NCBI GenBank assembly: GCA_041596215.1
Contig: JBFHIZ010000006.1
Coordinates: 1-64,000 of the forward strand
DNA from: JBFHIZ01 sp041596215
Lineage (GTDB): Bacteria > Bacillota > Clostridia > Lachnospirales > Lachnospiraceae
Length of the DNA: 64,000 nucleotides
Direction: 5' to 3'
Shown: positions 1 through 7,921 of the stretch, piece after piece
Position numbering within the stretch: the first letter of the stretch is position 1
Layout of the letters: every line of letters begins with the position of its first letter
Program-made: the position numbers and the translations under genes
The notes under the pieces: model-generated
The model's database searches: none
Told to the model about the DNA's origin: nothing
Seen by the model: the letters and a program-made list of their open reading frames with translations, nothing else

Positions 1-846
1 AGCAACTTATGATTATATTTTCGTATATTATCATCACGTTAGACCACATTCTACAAATGGTTATTTAACTCCATTTGAGAAAAGATTTAGTTATTGTTAA
101 AAATATCAGTGTAAGTGTTACAATTTTGCTTGACCATCTCATTACATCTTTACCCTTAATTCGCTGATATGATTTTGTAATACGAATCACATTCTTTGCA
201 ACATCAATATCTGCAGGAGTCAATGCTAATAGTTCACCCATTCGAAGCCCACACCAATAAAGAATCTGAAATGCATAATACGAAACAGGTTTATCCTTTA
301 CCTGCTCAATAAACTGCAAATACTCTTCCTTTGTCCAGAAAAGCATCTCATCCGCTGTTCCTTTTCCCAATGGACCAGCCTTAACCACTGGATTTTCTTT
401 CAAATCATAAAATCGCACTGCATGGTTAAACAATGCACTCAACTCTGATTGAATTGTTTTCAGATAAGTAGGCTTAAATAAATTTCCTTGTGGATTTTTA
501 AGCTTAATCATCTGGTTCTGCCACTGAATAATATCTGTAGGTTTAATATCCTTCATTTTCTTATCCTTAAAATAGGGGAGTAATTTCCTATTAACAACCG
601 CTTCTTTCGTATTCCAGGTATTCTCTCTCAATTTTGGTTTCATATCTCTGGTATAGGCTTCTACAAAATCCACAAAGTCATCTCCAAATTAGATTCTTCT
701 TTCATACGAAAATGTTGCCCCCACTCTAATGCTTCTCTCCTGGTTTTAAAACCACGCTTTAATTTGCGCTTATTCTTACCAGTCCAGTCATTGTAATGGA
801 ACGAGACATACCATGTGCCTCGCTCCTCATCTTTATATGCTGCTAT
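1..846 (-). pseudogene. Decayed tyrosine recombinase (Tn916/phage-type integrase)
   Basis: Reading leftward, the sequence encodes an arm-type DNA-binding domain (begins AAYKDEERGTWYVSFHY), a SAM-like core-binding domain and the start of a catalytic domain (YWCGLRMGELLALTPADID, with the first catalytic Arg). Three lesions are visible. An ATA stands at 844-846 where an ATG is expected, 6 nt after a GGAG. A one-base deletion near 674-682 shifts frame between the arm domain and the segment starting DFVEAYTRDMKP. After GKDVM (about 125-135) the usual 15-25 residues before the TITKSF motif are missing, and stops follow. The rest of the catalytic domain (HxxR, Tyr) is not recognisable before the window edge. 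An intact excisionase-like gene lies just upstream. The element can probably no longer move by itself. Confidence 0.88.
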
Positions 847-861
847 TAATATCTCCTTTCG

Positions 862-1047
862 TTACGCTGTTATTGCTCCGTAAAACTTCTCTTCAAAATA
901 CTTCTTTGCTACTTTGCCAGGAATGGCTAAATAACCTTTTGCAACAAGTTCATCATTCATCTGTCTGATAATCTTGTATGCATATGGTTTTGAAATGCCA
1001 AGCATTTCAGCCATCTCAGCTGCTGTAATAAAAATCGTTCCCTCCAT
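862..1047 (-). CDS. Excisionase-like helix-turn-helix DNA-binding protein
   Basis: This 61-residue protein begins MEGTIFITAAEMAEMLGISK and has a winged-HTH/MerR-like fold of the Xis type: an N-terminal HTH (about residues 8-30) and a basic, aromatic C-terminal part. Proteins of this size directly upstream of a Tn916-type integrase bend DNA and bias the integrase towards excision. It has a strong ribosome site (GGAGGTGG at 1052-1059). The integrase remnant starts about 15 bases downstream, so the two were presumably co-transcribed. The frame is intact although the integrase is broken. A role as a general HTH regulator cannot be excluded. Confidence 0.72.
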   Translation of the reverse strand: MEGTIFITAAEMAEMLGISKPYAYKIIRQMNDELVAKGYLAIPGKVAKKYFEEKFYGAITA

Positions 1048-1396
1048 CTGTCCACCTCCTCTTCTAAAAAATTTAAATCTAACTAAGGACCTGGGGAACC
1101 ACCCCGGCCGCTCAACTATTGTTTGGACTATTGCAGCTAGATCAGATGCTATAACTCACGTTATAACTACGGTTTTCTTATTAGGAAAATCGTTGGCGTT
1201 CTGTGTATCCATATATTGTTGATGTCTCAATCAACCTCTGTTTTCTATAACCCGGGTCCGCTCTTGCGTGAAGTATTCCCGCCAATTCTGGAAGTGTCAT
1301 CATCGCTCGCTTCCTTATCAGAAGGTCTTGGCGAATGTCTGTTGATATATGGTACTGCTCATTCAGTTGTTTTGGTGTTCGCATTATAGCGAATGT
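1048..1396 (-). other. Leader between the leftward promoter and the excisionase gene
   Basis: About 350 bases lie between the promoter at 1412-1440 and the excisionase start. The segment contains a GC-rich stem-loop (CTGGGG at 1091-1096 pairing with CCCCGG at 1102-1107, loop of 5) that stands out from the AT-rich surroundings. It has no T-run, so it is not a standard terminator. An open frame at 1181-1399 has no ribosome site and starts within a few bases of the expected transcript start, so I do not call it a gene. The segment may be an untranslated leader or decayed sequence. Confidence 0.35.
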
Positions 1397-1463
1397 CATG
1401 TTGTGGTATCTATTATACTTCGCATCATTGCGAATGTCAATATTATTTTCGCCTCTAGGCGAA
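1378..1463. promoter_or_regulatory. Three inverted-repeat operators, TTCGC-N6-GCGAA
   Basis: Three 16-bp sites share the form TTCGC-N6-GCGAA: 1378-1393 (centre ATTATA), 1419-1434 (centre ATCATT) and 1448-1463 (centre CTCTAG). The middle site fills the 17-bp spacer of a consensus leftward promoter. The rightmost lies just upstream of the -35 of the rightward promoter for the XRE gene. This is the layout of a phage-type lysis/lysogeny switch. The most likely ligand is the XRE protein encoded at 1552-2118, which would repress the excisionase/integrase transcript and tune its own. The sites and spacings are read directly; the ligand is inferred. Confidence 0.75.
1412..1440 (-). promoter_or_regulatory. 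Leftward consensus promoter for the excision module
   Basis: On the minus strand there is TTGACA (1435-1440), a 17-bp spacer and TATAAT (1412-1417), a perfect sigma-70 match. Operator 2 (1419-1434) sits inside the spacer, so bound repressor would block RNA polymerase. It points at the excisionase gene and the integrase remnant. Confidence 0.8.
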
Positions 1464-1471
1464 AGTTTTTA

Positions 1472-1500
1472 TTTACTGTATCTCATTTATCAGATATAAT
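1472..1500 (+). promoter_or_regulatory. Promoter of the XRE regulator gene
   Basis: TTTACT (1472-1477), 17-bp spacer and TATAAT (1495-1500), about 50 bases before the start codon at 1552. Operator 3 (1448-1463) ends 8 bases upstream of the -35, a position compatible with autoregulation. Confidence 0.7.
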
Positions 1501-1551
1501 AAGTCCTATAAGGTTTTATTATTATTAGATTTCCAGTAAAGGAGGCAGTCT

Positions 1552-2118
1552 ATGACAATTGGTAAGAAAATTAAATTTGTACGAAAACTCAGAAAAATGA
1601 CCCAACAGGAACTTGGAGTTGCCGTTGGTTTAGAAGAAAAAGGAGCTGCAAATCGCATTGCGCAATATGAATGTGATTACAGATTTCCTCAAAAAGATAT
1701 GCTTATAGATATGGCAAAAGCTATGGATATCAACCCATTAAACTTTGTCAGTGAAGTCCCAGGAAGTGCAGAAGATATTATGCAAACTTTCTTCTGGCTG
1801 GATGAAGACAACCGTGGTGCGATCAATCTTTTCTCTCTTATCCGTAGTAATAAAAAAGAAAAAGCCACCACAAAGGCGGTAGCCCAATATGATGACAATG
1901 ATGATTACTGGCCAGATGAACCGCCAGTTGGTATGTGGTTTAATTATGGATTAGTTGATGAATTCATGAGGGAATGGATGATCCGAAAGCAAGCGCTGGC
2001 GAAGAAGGAGATTACAGAAGCTGAGTATTTGGAATGGAAATTGAATTGGCCAGATACTTGTGATGATTGTGGGAAGTTTGAAGCTAAGAAATTGTGGAGA
2101 TATCTGAAACAAAAATAA
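1552..2118 (+). CDS. XRE-family regulator of an integrative element
   Basis: This 188-residue protein has an N-terminal Cro/cI helix-turn-helix (residues 3-60, with KKIKFVRKLRKMTQQELG and an IAQYE motif). The acidic/aromatic C-terminal part contains EYLEWKLNWPDTCDDCGK, a tail I recognise from regulators carried by integrative and conjugative elements of Lachnospiraceae. It follows a good ribosome site (AAAGGAGG) and its own promoter. It is divergent from the excisionase/integrase module, with three inverted-repeat operators between them, so it is probably the element's repressor. It ends well before the terminator at 2251-2296; the gap 2119-2250 holds nothing recognisable. Confidence 0.82.
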   Translation: MTIGKKIKFVRKLRKMTQQELGVAVGLEEKGAANRIAQYECDYRFPQKDMLIDMAKAMDINPLNFVSEVPGSAEDIMQTFFWLDEDNRGAINLFSLIRSNKKEKATTKAVAQYDDNDDYWPDEPPVGMWFNYGLVDEFMREWMIRKQALAKKEITEAEYLEWKLNWPDTCDDCGKFEAKKLWRYLKQK

Positions 2119-2250
2119 GAATGTATCTTAATATAATTTCAAATCTTAATATTGACACAAAAAGAGAATTTAATTAATTTTTAGGCAAAATCATTCACAA
2201 TAAACTTGTAAATGTCTCATTTGTATACCAAAAGATTATTTTGGTTGTAC

Positions 2251-2296
2251 AAAAAATAATAACGCTAACTTTCAAATTCCCAAAGTAGCGTTATTA
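2251..2296 (-). terminator. Terminator of the kinase gene cluster
   Basis: AATAACGCTA (about 2258-2267) pairs with TAGCGTTATT (2287-2296), with an inner CTTT/AAAG extension. On the minus strand the hairpin is followed by a T-rich run (complement of 2251-2257). It ends the unit 2314-4061 and may also stop rightward transcription from the XRE gene. Confidence 0.75.
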
Positions 2297-2313
2297 CCAT
2301 ATATGTAAAGTAT

Positions 2314-2499
2314 TTAATGTGTTTTTATTGACTTTGCAATTATTTTTGAATATCCGTTTTTCAAGTCTAGTATTTTGCCATTCTCTCTTAAATCAGTTGC
2401 ATTAGCATTATGAAGTCGTGTTTGGTATGACATTTTTTCTTTGTACCCAACGCATTGCTTGTGTGAAGTATTTGTTGAAATTGTAACCTTCTTAAACAT
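2314..2499 (-). CDS. Small hypothetical protein, last gene of the kinase cluster
   Basis: This is a 61-residue basic protein starting MFKKVTISTNTSHKQCVGYK. I do not recognise a family. I chose the ATG at 2497-2499 because AAGGA lies about 10 bases upstream; the GTG at 2506-2508 would sit on top of that site. It has no membrane segment or signal peptide. It starts 30 bases downstream of the kinase gene on the same strand and is followed by the shared terminator, so it is likely co-transcribed. It could be a substrate, toxin or accessory factor of the kinase, but nothing in the sequence settles this. Confidence 0.5.
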   Translation of the reverse strand: MFKKVTISTNTSHKQCVGYKEKMSYQTRLHNANATDLRENGKILDLKNGYSKIIAKSIKTH

Positions 2500-2529
2500 A
2501 CCTATCACATCCTTTCTAATTATATACTA

Positions 2530-3582
2530 TCATTTATGTATGAAATCTGCAACCTTTTGATATGCTTCTTTTAATGAGATTTTCTCACAATTCATAGAAC
2601 TGACTTTTGTAGAATTTCTTGTTTCTAAATTTATTTTTGTTGTACATATATTATAAGTGTCTCCAACTTTCAACAAATCAATACATGTTTTCATATTTTT
2701 CTTTTCAAGAATCCAGCTTTGTTCGAGATCTGATTTCATTGTATAAAACCAATCCTGAGTAGATTCTACTGATGATAAATCATTGATAATATCTAATACA
2801 TTATTATATCTTCTATCAGGATTATATTCCAGACAATGGTTAATAATTTTAATAATTTTTTTGGGGATATGTGGCATATAATTCTTTTTATCAGGAAATT
2901 TCCCTTCTTTCAAATCATCTTCCGTTGCTTTATTTACACAACTCTCCCACACACCGTTTCCATTTACCATCCTATACATTGTAACTCCTGCTTGGTATAT
3001 GTCAGCTTGCTGACTCAATTCATGAGACATAAAATATTCAGGGGGCCAATGACATTTATACAATTTATTCGGACTGGCCAACTCAGTTACACAATTGAGT
3101 GACTTGGATAATCCAAAATCTGTAAGTGCTGCCTTCCCATTGTTGTTTATTAAAATATTGGTTGGTTTTATATCAAAATGCACAAACTTATTTGAATGTA
3201 CAAATAATAATCCACCCAAAAAGTCTAATGCATATTTAATAAATTCCTTCATAGTTAAATTTCTTCTATCTAGAACCGTTTGGATAGAACCATTAAAATA
3301 GTATGGCATAACTAAATAAATATACTCTTCATCAAAACTTGCATATTGAATTTCAGTTATATTAGGATGACTTACCTTATATAGAATTCTAGATTCAGTA
3401 AATAAATTATTTTCATCTGTACTTCCATAATCATTATATATATCTTCTTTTTTTATTCTTTTAACAATAAATTGATTCGCTAATTGCTTATCATGTGCTA
3501 AAAAGACCTGCGAATTTTTTCCTTCTGTATTTCCAAAAGGTTCCATTTTTTCTAAGTCTATCTCTGTTCGCGCGTCAAACAT
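2530..3582 (-). CDS. Soluble Hanks-type Ser/Thr protein kinase
   Basis: This 350-residue protein has a protein-kinase fold (residues about 12-270): a loop at GNTEGKNSQVFLA, catalytic Lys41 (FIVKRI), Glu64 (ESRIL), catalytic loop VHFDIKPTNILI with Asp137 and Asn142, DFG at 155-157 and the PE of the APE-like motif at 181-182. The loop reads HFD instead of HRD, so it is a 'non-RD' kinase. About 80 residues follow the kinase domain and match nothing I know. There are no transmembrane, PASTA or extracytoplasmic parts, so this is not PknB/PrkC. It is 14 bases downstream of the RuvC-like gene and 30 upstream of the small gene. The position in an integrated element suggests cargo, perhaps phage defence (inference). 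Confidence 0.88.
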   Translation of the reverse strand: MFDARTEIDLEKMEPFGNTEGKNSQVFLAHDKQLANQFIVKRIKKEDIYNDYGSTDENNLFTESRILYKVSHPNITEIQYASFDEEYIYLVMPYYFNGSIQTVLDRRNLTMKEFIKYALDFLGGLLFVHSNKFVHFDIKPTNILINNNGKAALTDFGLSKSLNCVTELASPNKLYKCHWPPEYFMSHELSQQADIYQAGVTMYRMVNGNGVWESCVNKATEDDLKEGKFPDKKNYMPHIPKKIIKIINHCLEYNPDRRYNNVLDIINDLSSVESTQDWFYTMKSDLEQSWILEKKNMKTCIDLLKVGDTYNICTTKINLETRNSTKVSSMNCEKISLKEAYQKVADFIHK

Positions 3583-3596
3583 AACTGTCCTTTCTG

Positions 3597-4061
3597 TTAA
3601 AGCTGAGTTGCTGCTAAAGCACTCAAAACAGCTTCACGTTCTTCTTTTTTATATTGATCCCAGTTTGGTATTGTAAAAAAATTCTCACCCTCAATACACT
3701 TTTTTATATCAGTAACATTTTTAGCTAATAAGGATCCTAATTGTGACTGCTTACACGATTTATACTTTCGAATTCTACAATTTGAAATTAATTCTTGAAC
3801 TACACCTTCTATATTTACTCTAAATAAATCTACTGTCTTTGAATTATCTTCAATTCTTTTAATGACTGCATTATCTATTTCATATTGATTTATAATTGTA
3901 AATATTGTTATTCTCAGGTAACTTAGTTTATCTGGATTATCCAATGCTAAAGGTACTACCATTTTATCTGTTATACATATATTTACCCTTTCATCTTCTA
4001 AAAATTCGGCCACACTAAAAAAAATCATTTTTGGTGTAACTCGAAATCCAATTGTTTTCAT
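3597..4061 (-). CDS. Protein with a RuvC/RNase H-like layout, function unknown
   Basis: This 154-residue protein opens with MKTIGFRVTPKMIFFSV and has VNICITDKMVV, a helix around YLRITIFTIINQYEI, strand NAVIKRIED, helix NIEGVVQEL and strand RIRKYKS, ending EEREAVLSALAA. The order of strands and helices resembles RuvC/YqgF-type RNase H folds. However, the acidic residue expected after the first strand is Arg7 here, so catalysis is doubtful. This reading is by eye only. It is the first gene of the unit with the kinase and has a good ribosome site (GGAGAGAGG). It may act as a binding or sensing partner; no function is established. Confidence 0.6.
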   Translation of the reverse strand: MKTIGFRVTPKMIFFSVAEFLEDERVNICITDKMVVPLALDNPDKLSYLRITIFTIINQYEIDNAVIKRIEDNSKTVDLFRVNIEGVVQELISNCRIRKYKSCKQSQLGSLLAKNVTDIKKCIEGENFFTIPNWDQYKKEEREAVLSALAATQL

Positions 4062-4196
4062 CCTCTCTCCAATCTGTATACAATTCTTTTTTATTAATAG
4101 GTATCAAGAAGGTATCACCCTATATATAAAACCCCAAATAACCGCGTAAACACGCCATTCTTGAAGCTTTGTTCTCTATTCAAACTCTATCGTCCC
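4062..4196. other. Probable integration junction at the 3' end of guaA
   Basis: The last codons of guaA (4176-4196) are a recurrent attachment site for integrases in several bacterial groups. Accessory genes begin directly beyond it. The spacer holds two direct GGTATCA repeats 11 bases apart (4100-4106 and 4111-4117), like arm-type integrase sites, and a small inverted repeat GCGTAAACACGC near 4142-4155. No second copy of the guaA end is present in the window, so the far end would lie left of position 1, beyond the integrase remnant. Confidence 0.45.
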
Positions 4197-5720
4197 TGGT
4201 GGTTTTCCAGTTAGGTCGTATAGTACTCGATTTACATGATCTACTTCATTGACAATACGGCTGGTTACAGTTTGTAGAACCTCCCATGGGATTTCCGTGG
4301 ATTCTGCAGTCATAAAATCAATGGTGCTAACTGCTCTTAGGACTACGGCGTAGTCGTAAGTTCTTTCATCACCCATAACCCCTACGGAACGCATATTCGT
4401 AAGTGCTGCAAAATATTGTCCAATGGCACGGTCAATTCCTGCTTTTGCAATTTCTTCTCGATAAATAGCATCCGCTTCTTGGACGATTTTAACTTTTTCC
4501 GGGGTAATATCCCCAATAATACGGATTCCTAAACCTGGACCCGGAAAAGGTTGGCGAAATACCAGTGTTTCTGCGATACCAAGTTCGAGTCCTGCTTTTC
4601 GTACTTCATCCTTAAATAAATCTCGAAGTGGCTCAATGATTTCTTTAAAGTCCACATAATCAGGAAGCCCTCCCACATTATGATGGGATTTGATGACAGC
4701 GGATTCTCCTCCCACACCACTTTCCACAACATCTGGATATATAGTACCTTGTACGAGGAAGTCAACGGTTCCGATTTTCTTTGCTTCTTCTTCGAAGACG
4801 CGAATAAATTCTTCCCCGATAATTTTTCGTTTTGCTTCTGGTTCGGATACACCAGCTAATTCTTTATAAAAACGTTCCTGTGCATTCACACGAATAAAGT
4901 TAAGATCATATTTACCATGTTCTCCAAAAATTTCTTCCACTTGGTCGCCTTCATCTTTTCGGAGCAAACCGTGGTCTACAAATACGCAAGTGAGTTGAGA
5001 TCCCACGGCTTTGGATAGTAAAACTGCTGCCACAGAAGAATCCACTCCACCAGATAGAGCACAAAGCACTTTCCCATTTCCGACTTTTTCCTTAATCGCA
5101 TAAATGGTATTTTCTACAAACGCATCCATTCTCCAATCACCAGCACAGTGACAAACATTCATCACAAAATTATTTAACATCTTCGTCCCTTCCACAGTAT
5201 GTAATACCTCAGGATGGAATTGAATCGCATATAATTTTTTCTTTTCATTTTCTGCTGCTGCCACCGGACAATCTGCCGTATGTGCAGTTATGGTAAAGTT
5301 TGGTGCAATTCTTGATATATAATCAAAATGGCTCATCCAGCAGGTTGTTGGATTTTGCACCCCTTCAAATAATTTTGAAGTAGATTCTACGAACACTCTT
5401 GTTTTTCCATATTCACGAACAGGAGCTTTTTCAACCGTTCCTCCTAATACGTGCATCATCAATTGCGCTCCATAGCATAATCCTAATACAGGAATGCCTA
5501 GTTCAAATAGTTCTTTTGTATAAGTCGGCGAATCTACTTCATAACAACTATTGGGTCCTCCTGTTAGGATGATTCCCATTGGATTCATTTCTTTTATTTT
5601 ATGAATTTCTGTTTTATAAGAATAAATTTCACAGTATACATTACATTCTCTTACTCTTCTTGCAACCAATTGATTGTATTGTCCACCGAAATCGATAACG
5701 ATTACTTTTTCTCTTTGCAA
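4176..5720 (-). CDS. guaA: GMP synthase (glutamine-hydrolysing)
   Basis: It converts XMP to GMP with ATP and glutamine. The class I glutamine amidotransferase domain comes first (VIDFGGQYNQLVARR, nucleophile Cys in GLCYGAQ, His/Glu in FHPEV), then the ATP pyrophosphatase domain (P-loop SGGVDSS) and the GMP-synthase dimerisation domain ending PPGTIEFE. I chose the TTG at 5718-5720: GGGAGG lies 8 bases before it and the protein then begins MQREKVIVIDFGG, giving the family's usual length (514 residues). The longer frame from 5762 would encode the ribosome site itself. The gene is complete, so the neighbouring insertion left its coding end intact. Confidence 0.97.
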   Translation of the reverse strand: MQREKVIVIDFGGQYNQLVARRVRECNVYCEIYSYKTEIHKIKEMNPMGIILTGGPNSCYEVDSPTYTKELFELGIPVLGLCYGAQLMMHVLGGTVEKAPVREYGKTRVFVESTSKLFEGVQNPTTCWMSHFDYISRIAPNFTITAHTADCPVAAAENEKKKLYAIQFHPEVLHTVEGTKMLNNFVMNVCHCAGDWRMDAFVENTIYAIKEKVGNGKVLCALSGGVDSSVAAVLLSKAVGSQLTCVFVDHGLLRKDEGDQVEEIFGEHGKYDLNFIRVNAQERFYKELAGVSEPEAKRKIIGEEFIRVFEEEAKKIGTVDFLVQGTIYPDVVESGVGGESAVIKSHHNVGGLPDYVDFKEIIEPLRDLFKDEVRKAGLELGIAETLVFRQPFPGPGLGIRIIGDITPEKVKIVQEADAIYREEIAKAGIDRAIGQYFAALTNMRSVGVMGDERTYDYAVVLRAVSTIDFMTAESTEIPWEVLQTVTSRIVNEVDHVNRVLYDLTGKPPGTIEFE

Positions 5721-5852
5721 AAGATGTTCCTCCCTTGTTCTAATTCTCAAAGTTTTTACCACTTTCCTATTATAGGTAACTTTCCATAGAATGTAAAGAA
5801 TACATCTTGTATTTTCTTTCGTTTTTCTCCTTGTTTTTCTTTACTTAAAGCT

Positions 5853-6737
5853 CTACTTCGTCTTCATATCAACAATTTGGCTTACAATTGCAGAAAGTAA
5901 TGCTGCAACAATAAATACAATCCAATTTATATACCACATATAATAAACCAAGCCTGTGACTAAAAAAACAATGAGTGCGGTTAAAAAGATAATGCCACTC
6001 CATGCATCCACCTTTTTTGCTTTTCCCTTTATATCTGGATCATCACTGTATTCTTTGTTATATTCTTCAATATTTAACCGCATTTGATTCATTCCAGCAG
6101 GAATAAAAAACAAAATGGATATTGCAATCATTTCAATAAATCCTGCCGTAACTAGTAGAAGAATTCCTTCTTCTTGCTCTGCGTTTAATATCAAAAAAAC
6201 GAAACCCACGAGTATCACACCAACGCCTGCCGCAATCTGAAGTGGGAAATGATGCGCCACGATATCCTTTTCCTCCTCCGTATAAAAGGGGACAATATGT
6301 GGATGTTTCTTTTTAAATGTAGAAAATTGAATGCCGGAAGTAATATATATCAATACAGCCACAATAAGGAACACAAAAAAGATAGCTGCCGCGTAATTAT
6401 TTGGCATACCTTGGGAAGTTAATACAATTAAAATTGCCACCCCCGTAATTACAAGAAAGGTTGCAAGTGTAATTCCATTCTTTAAACTTCGCATTTCTTT
6501 ATCATATTTTTTATTTGTAGCCACATCTACATCTTCCGCTTCTCCACGAAGCAAGGTATCAATATCACATCCAAATATATTGCAAAGTTGTAAAATTTTT
6601 TCCATTTCTGGATAAGTCGTTTCTGCTTCCCACTTGGATATCGTTTGTCTAGAAACTTCTAACTGTTCCGCCAACATTTCCTGGGTTAAATCATTTTTCT
6701 TTCGATAAAATTGTAAGTTGTTTGAAAATTTACTCAT
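5853..6737 (-). CDS. XRE-family regulator with C-terminal membrane domain
   Basis: This 294-residue protein has an N-terminal Cro/cI HTH (residues 5-62; LTQEMLAEQLEVSRQTISKW). After a linker come about six hydrophobic segments (around residues 90-110, 118-138, 168-188, 190-212, 245-265 and 268-288) in alternating pairs. This architecture is common in Firmicutes as a membrane-tethered regulator, often linked to stress or antimicrobial-peptide responses. It is monocistronic, reading away from the GH5 gene. The ligand is unknown. Confidence 0.85.
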   Translation of the reverse strand: MSKFSNNLQFYRKKNDLTQEMLAEQLEVSRQTISKWEAETTYPEMEKILQLCNIFGCDIDTLLRGEAEDVDVATNKKYDKEMRSLKNGITLATFLVITGVAILIVLTSQGMPNNYAAAIFFVFLIVAVLIYITSGIQFSTFKKKHPHIVPFYTEEEKDIVAHHFPLQIAAGVGVILVGFVFLILNAEQEEGILLLVTAGFIEMIAISILFFIPAGMNQMRLNIEEYNKEYSDDPDIKGKAKKVDAWSGIIFLTALIVFLVTGLVYYMWYINWIVFIVAALLSAIVSQIVDMKTK

Positions 6738-6847
6738 AAGACTTATTCTCCATTTCTAATATGATTCTTTCGTTTTCCTGTGCATGTTTTACATGGACCG
6801 AATGGGACAACTTTTTCATGCATCCTTTGTTACAAATTAATTATAGG

Positions 6848-6890
6848 AAAAGCAACATGTCATTTCTAGAAATTTCATGTTGCTTTTTCC
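6848..6890. terminator. Bidirectional terminator after the GH5 gene
   Basis: AGCAACATG (6850s) pairs with CATGTTGCT (6870s-6880s) around an AATTTCTAGAAAT-like centre, with T-rich flanks on both strands. It lies just downstream of the GH5 gene (ends 6933, minus strand). The rest of 6738-6932 shows nothing else. Confidence 0.75.
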
Positions 6891-6932
6891 GTTTTTTATG
6901 TAACGTTTCGGTTGCATGCTATGTTTTTTATA

Positions 6933-7877
6933 CTATAAGGTCTTTAAAAGTTCATTTCTAATCACATTATAATGCGTATCTAAAATTCCAAAATCCATTT
7001 TCTTATAGCTCCAATTTGCCCTTCCAATATGATATATATCAAATGCATTCGTAATATCTTGATACCATTTCAAGGTGTCAGGTACTGGTGCCTGATCAAT
7101 CACACCATATTCTCCACAATATAAAGGTACCTTTCTTTCATCCGCAATTCTTCTTGCTTCTTTAAAATGTTCTAAAAAGAATTCCTTTGTAGTTGTGCAA
7201 GGTGTTTCTGGTGCATTTTTTAAATGTGGTACCCATCCAGCTCTCTGATGCGTAAATTCCATCGGGTCATAGCAATGGAAATTATAAATCATATATGCAT
7301 CATAAGGTGCATCTAGTAAAGGAATACTTTGTACATTATTCCACCGAATTCCTCCAATTATAATTTCCATCGTAGGCGCAAATTTTCTTATTTCTTTAAC
7401 CGTTTCTTTTGCTAACTGATTCCAAAGAGTTGCATTGTTTTCTTCCACAATTTCATTTAATAATTCAAATGCAATCACTTCACTTTTATCTCCGTAACGT
7501 TTTGCCATAGCTATCCATAATTTTTTGAAAACATCTTGCAATTCTTTTGATTCAAACAAATTATTATCCGCTGTTCCTGCATCATTAAAATCATATCCTT
7601 TTGCTTTATGTAGGTCTAGTACAACCCGTAAAGAATTCTCCTTACACCATGTATAGATGTTGTCTAAGTAAGCAAACCCTTCTTCTTTTATAGTTCCATC
7701 TTCCCTTTGTATAAGCATATAATCAAAAGGAATTCGTATATGATCCATTCCCCAACTTGCTACTTTTTTCACATCTTCTTTGATGATAAAGGTATCATAA
7801 TGTTCTTTTGTATGAACACATTGAGATAACCAACCTCCATAGTTTATTCCATGCATTAACCCTCGTACTTCTCTCAT
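6933..7877 (-). CDS. Glycoside hydrolase family 5 (cellulase-type), cytoplasmic
   Basis: This 314-residue TIM-barrel glycosidase begins MREVRGLMHGINYGGWLS. GH5 signatures are HIRIPFDY (about 46-53), the general acid in FELLNEI (Glu142), HCYDP (201-205) and the nucleophile in YCGEYG (Glu256). It has no signal peptide and no carbohydrate-binding module, so it should act inside the cell on imported oligosaccharides (beta-1,4- or beta-1,3-glucan or mannan; not determinable from sequence). A GGAG ribosome site precedes the ATG at 7875-7877. It stands alone, upstream of its own terminator. Confidence 0.88.
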   Translation of the reverse strand: MREVRGLMHGINYGGWLSQCVHTKEHYDTFIIKEDVKKVASWGMDHIRIPFDYMLIQREDGTIKEEGFAYLDNIYTWCKENSLRVVLDLHKAKGYDFNDAGTADNNLFESKELQDVFKKLWIAMAKRYGDKSEVIAFELLNEIVEENNATLWNQLAKETVKEIRKFAPTMEIIIGGIRWNNVQSIPLLDAPYDAYMIYNFHCYDPMEFTHQRAGWVPHLKNAPETPCTTTKEFFLEHFKEARRIADERKVPLYCGEYGVIDQAPVPDTLKWYQDITNAFDIYHIGRANWSYKKMDFGILDTHYNVIRNELLKTL

Positions 7878-7921
7878 AAAAACTCCTTTCCATTAAGATG
7901 ATATATAATCTTTCTAGGTAC

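Noticed and set aside
1181..1399. 72-codon open frame on the minus strand beginning MTFAIMRTPK
   Set aside because: No ribosome site, start within about 6 bases of the predicted transcript start and inside operator 1, and no family resemblance.
1..4175. Second copy of the guaA end as a direct-repeat attachment site inside the window
   Set aside because: Searching by eye for the last 20 bases of guaA found no repeat; the other end must be outside the window.
4529..4852. 107-codon frame within guaA
   Set aside because: Shadow of guaA; composition is Lys/Trp-rich with no start signals.
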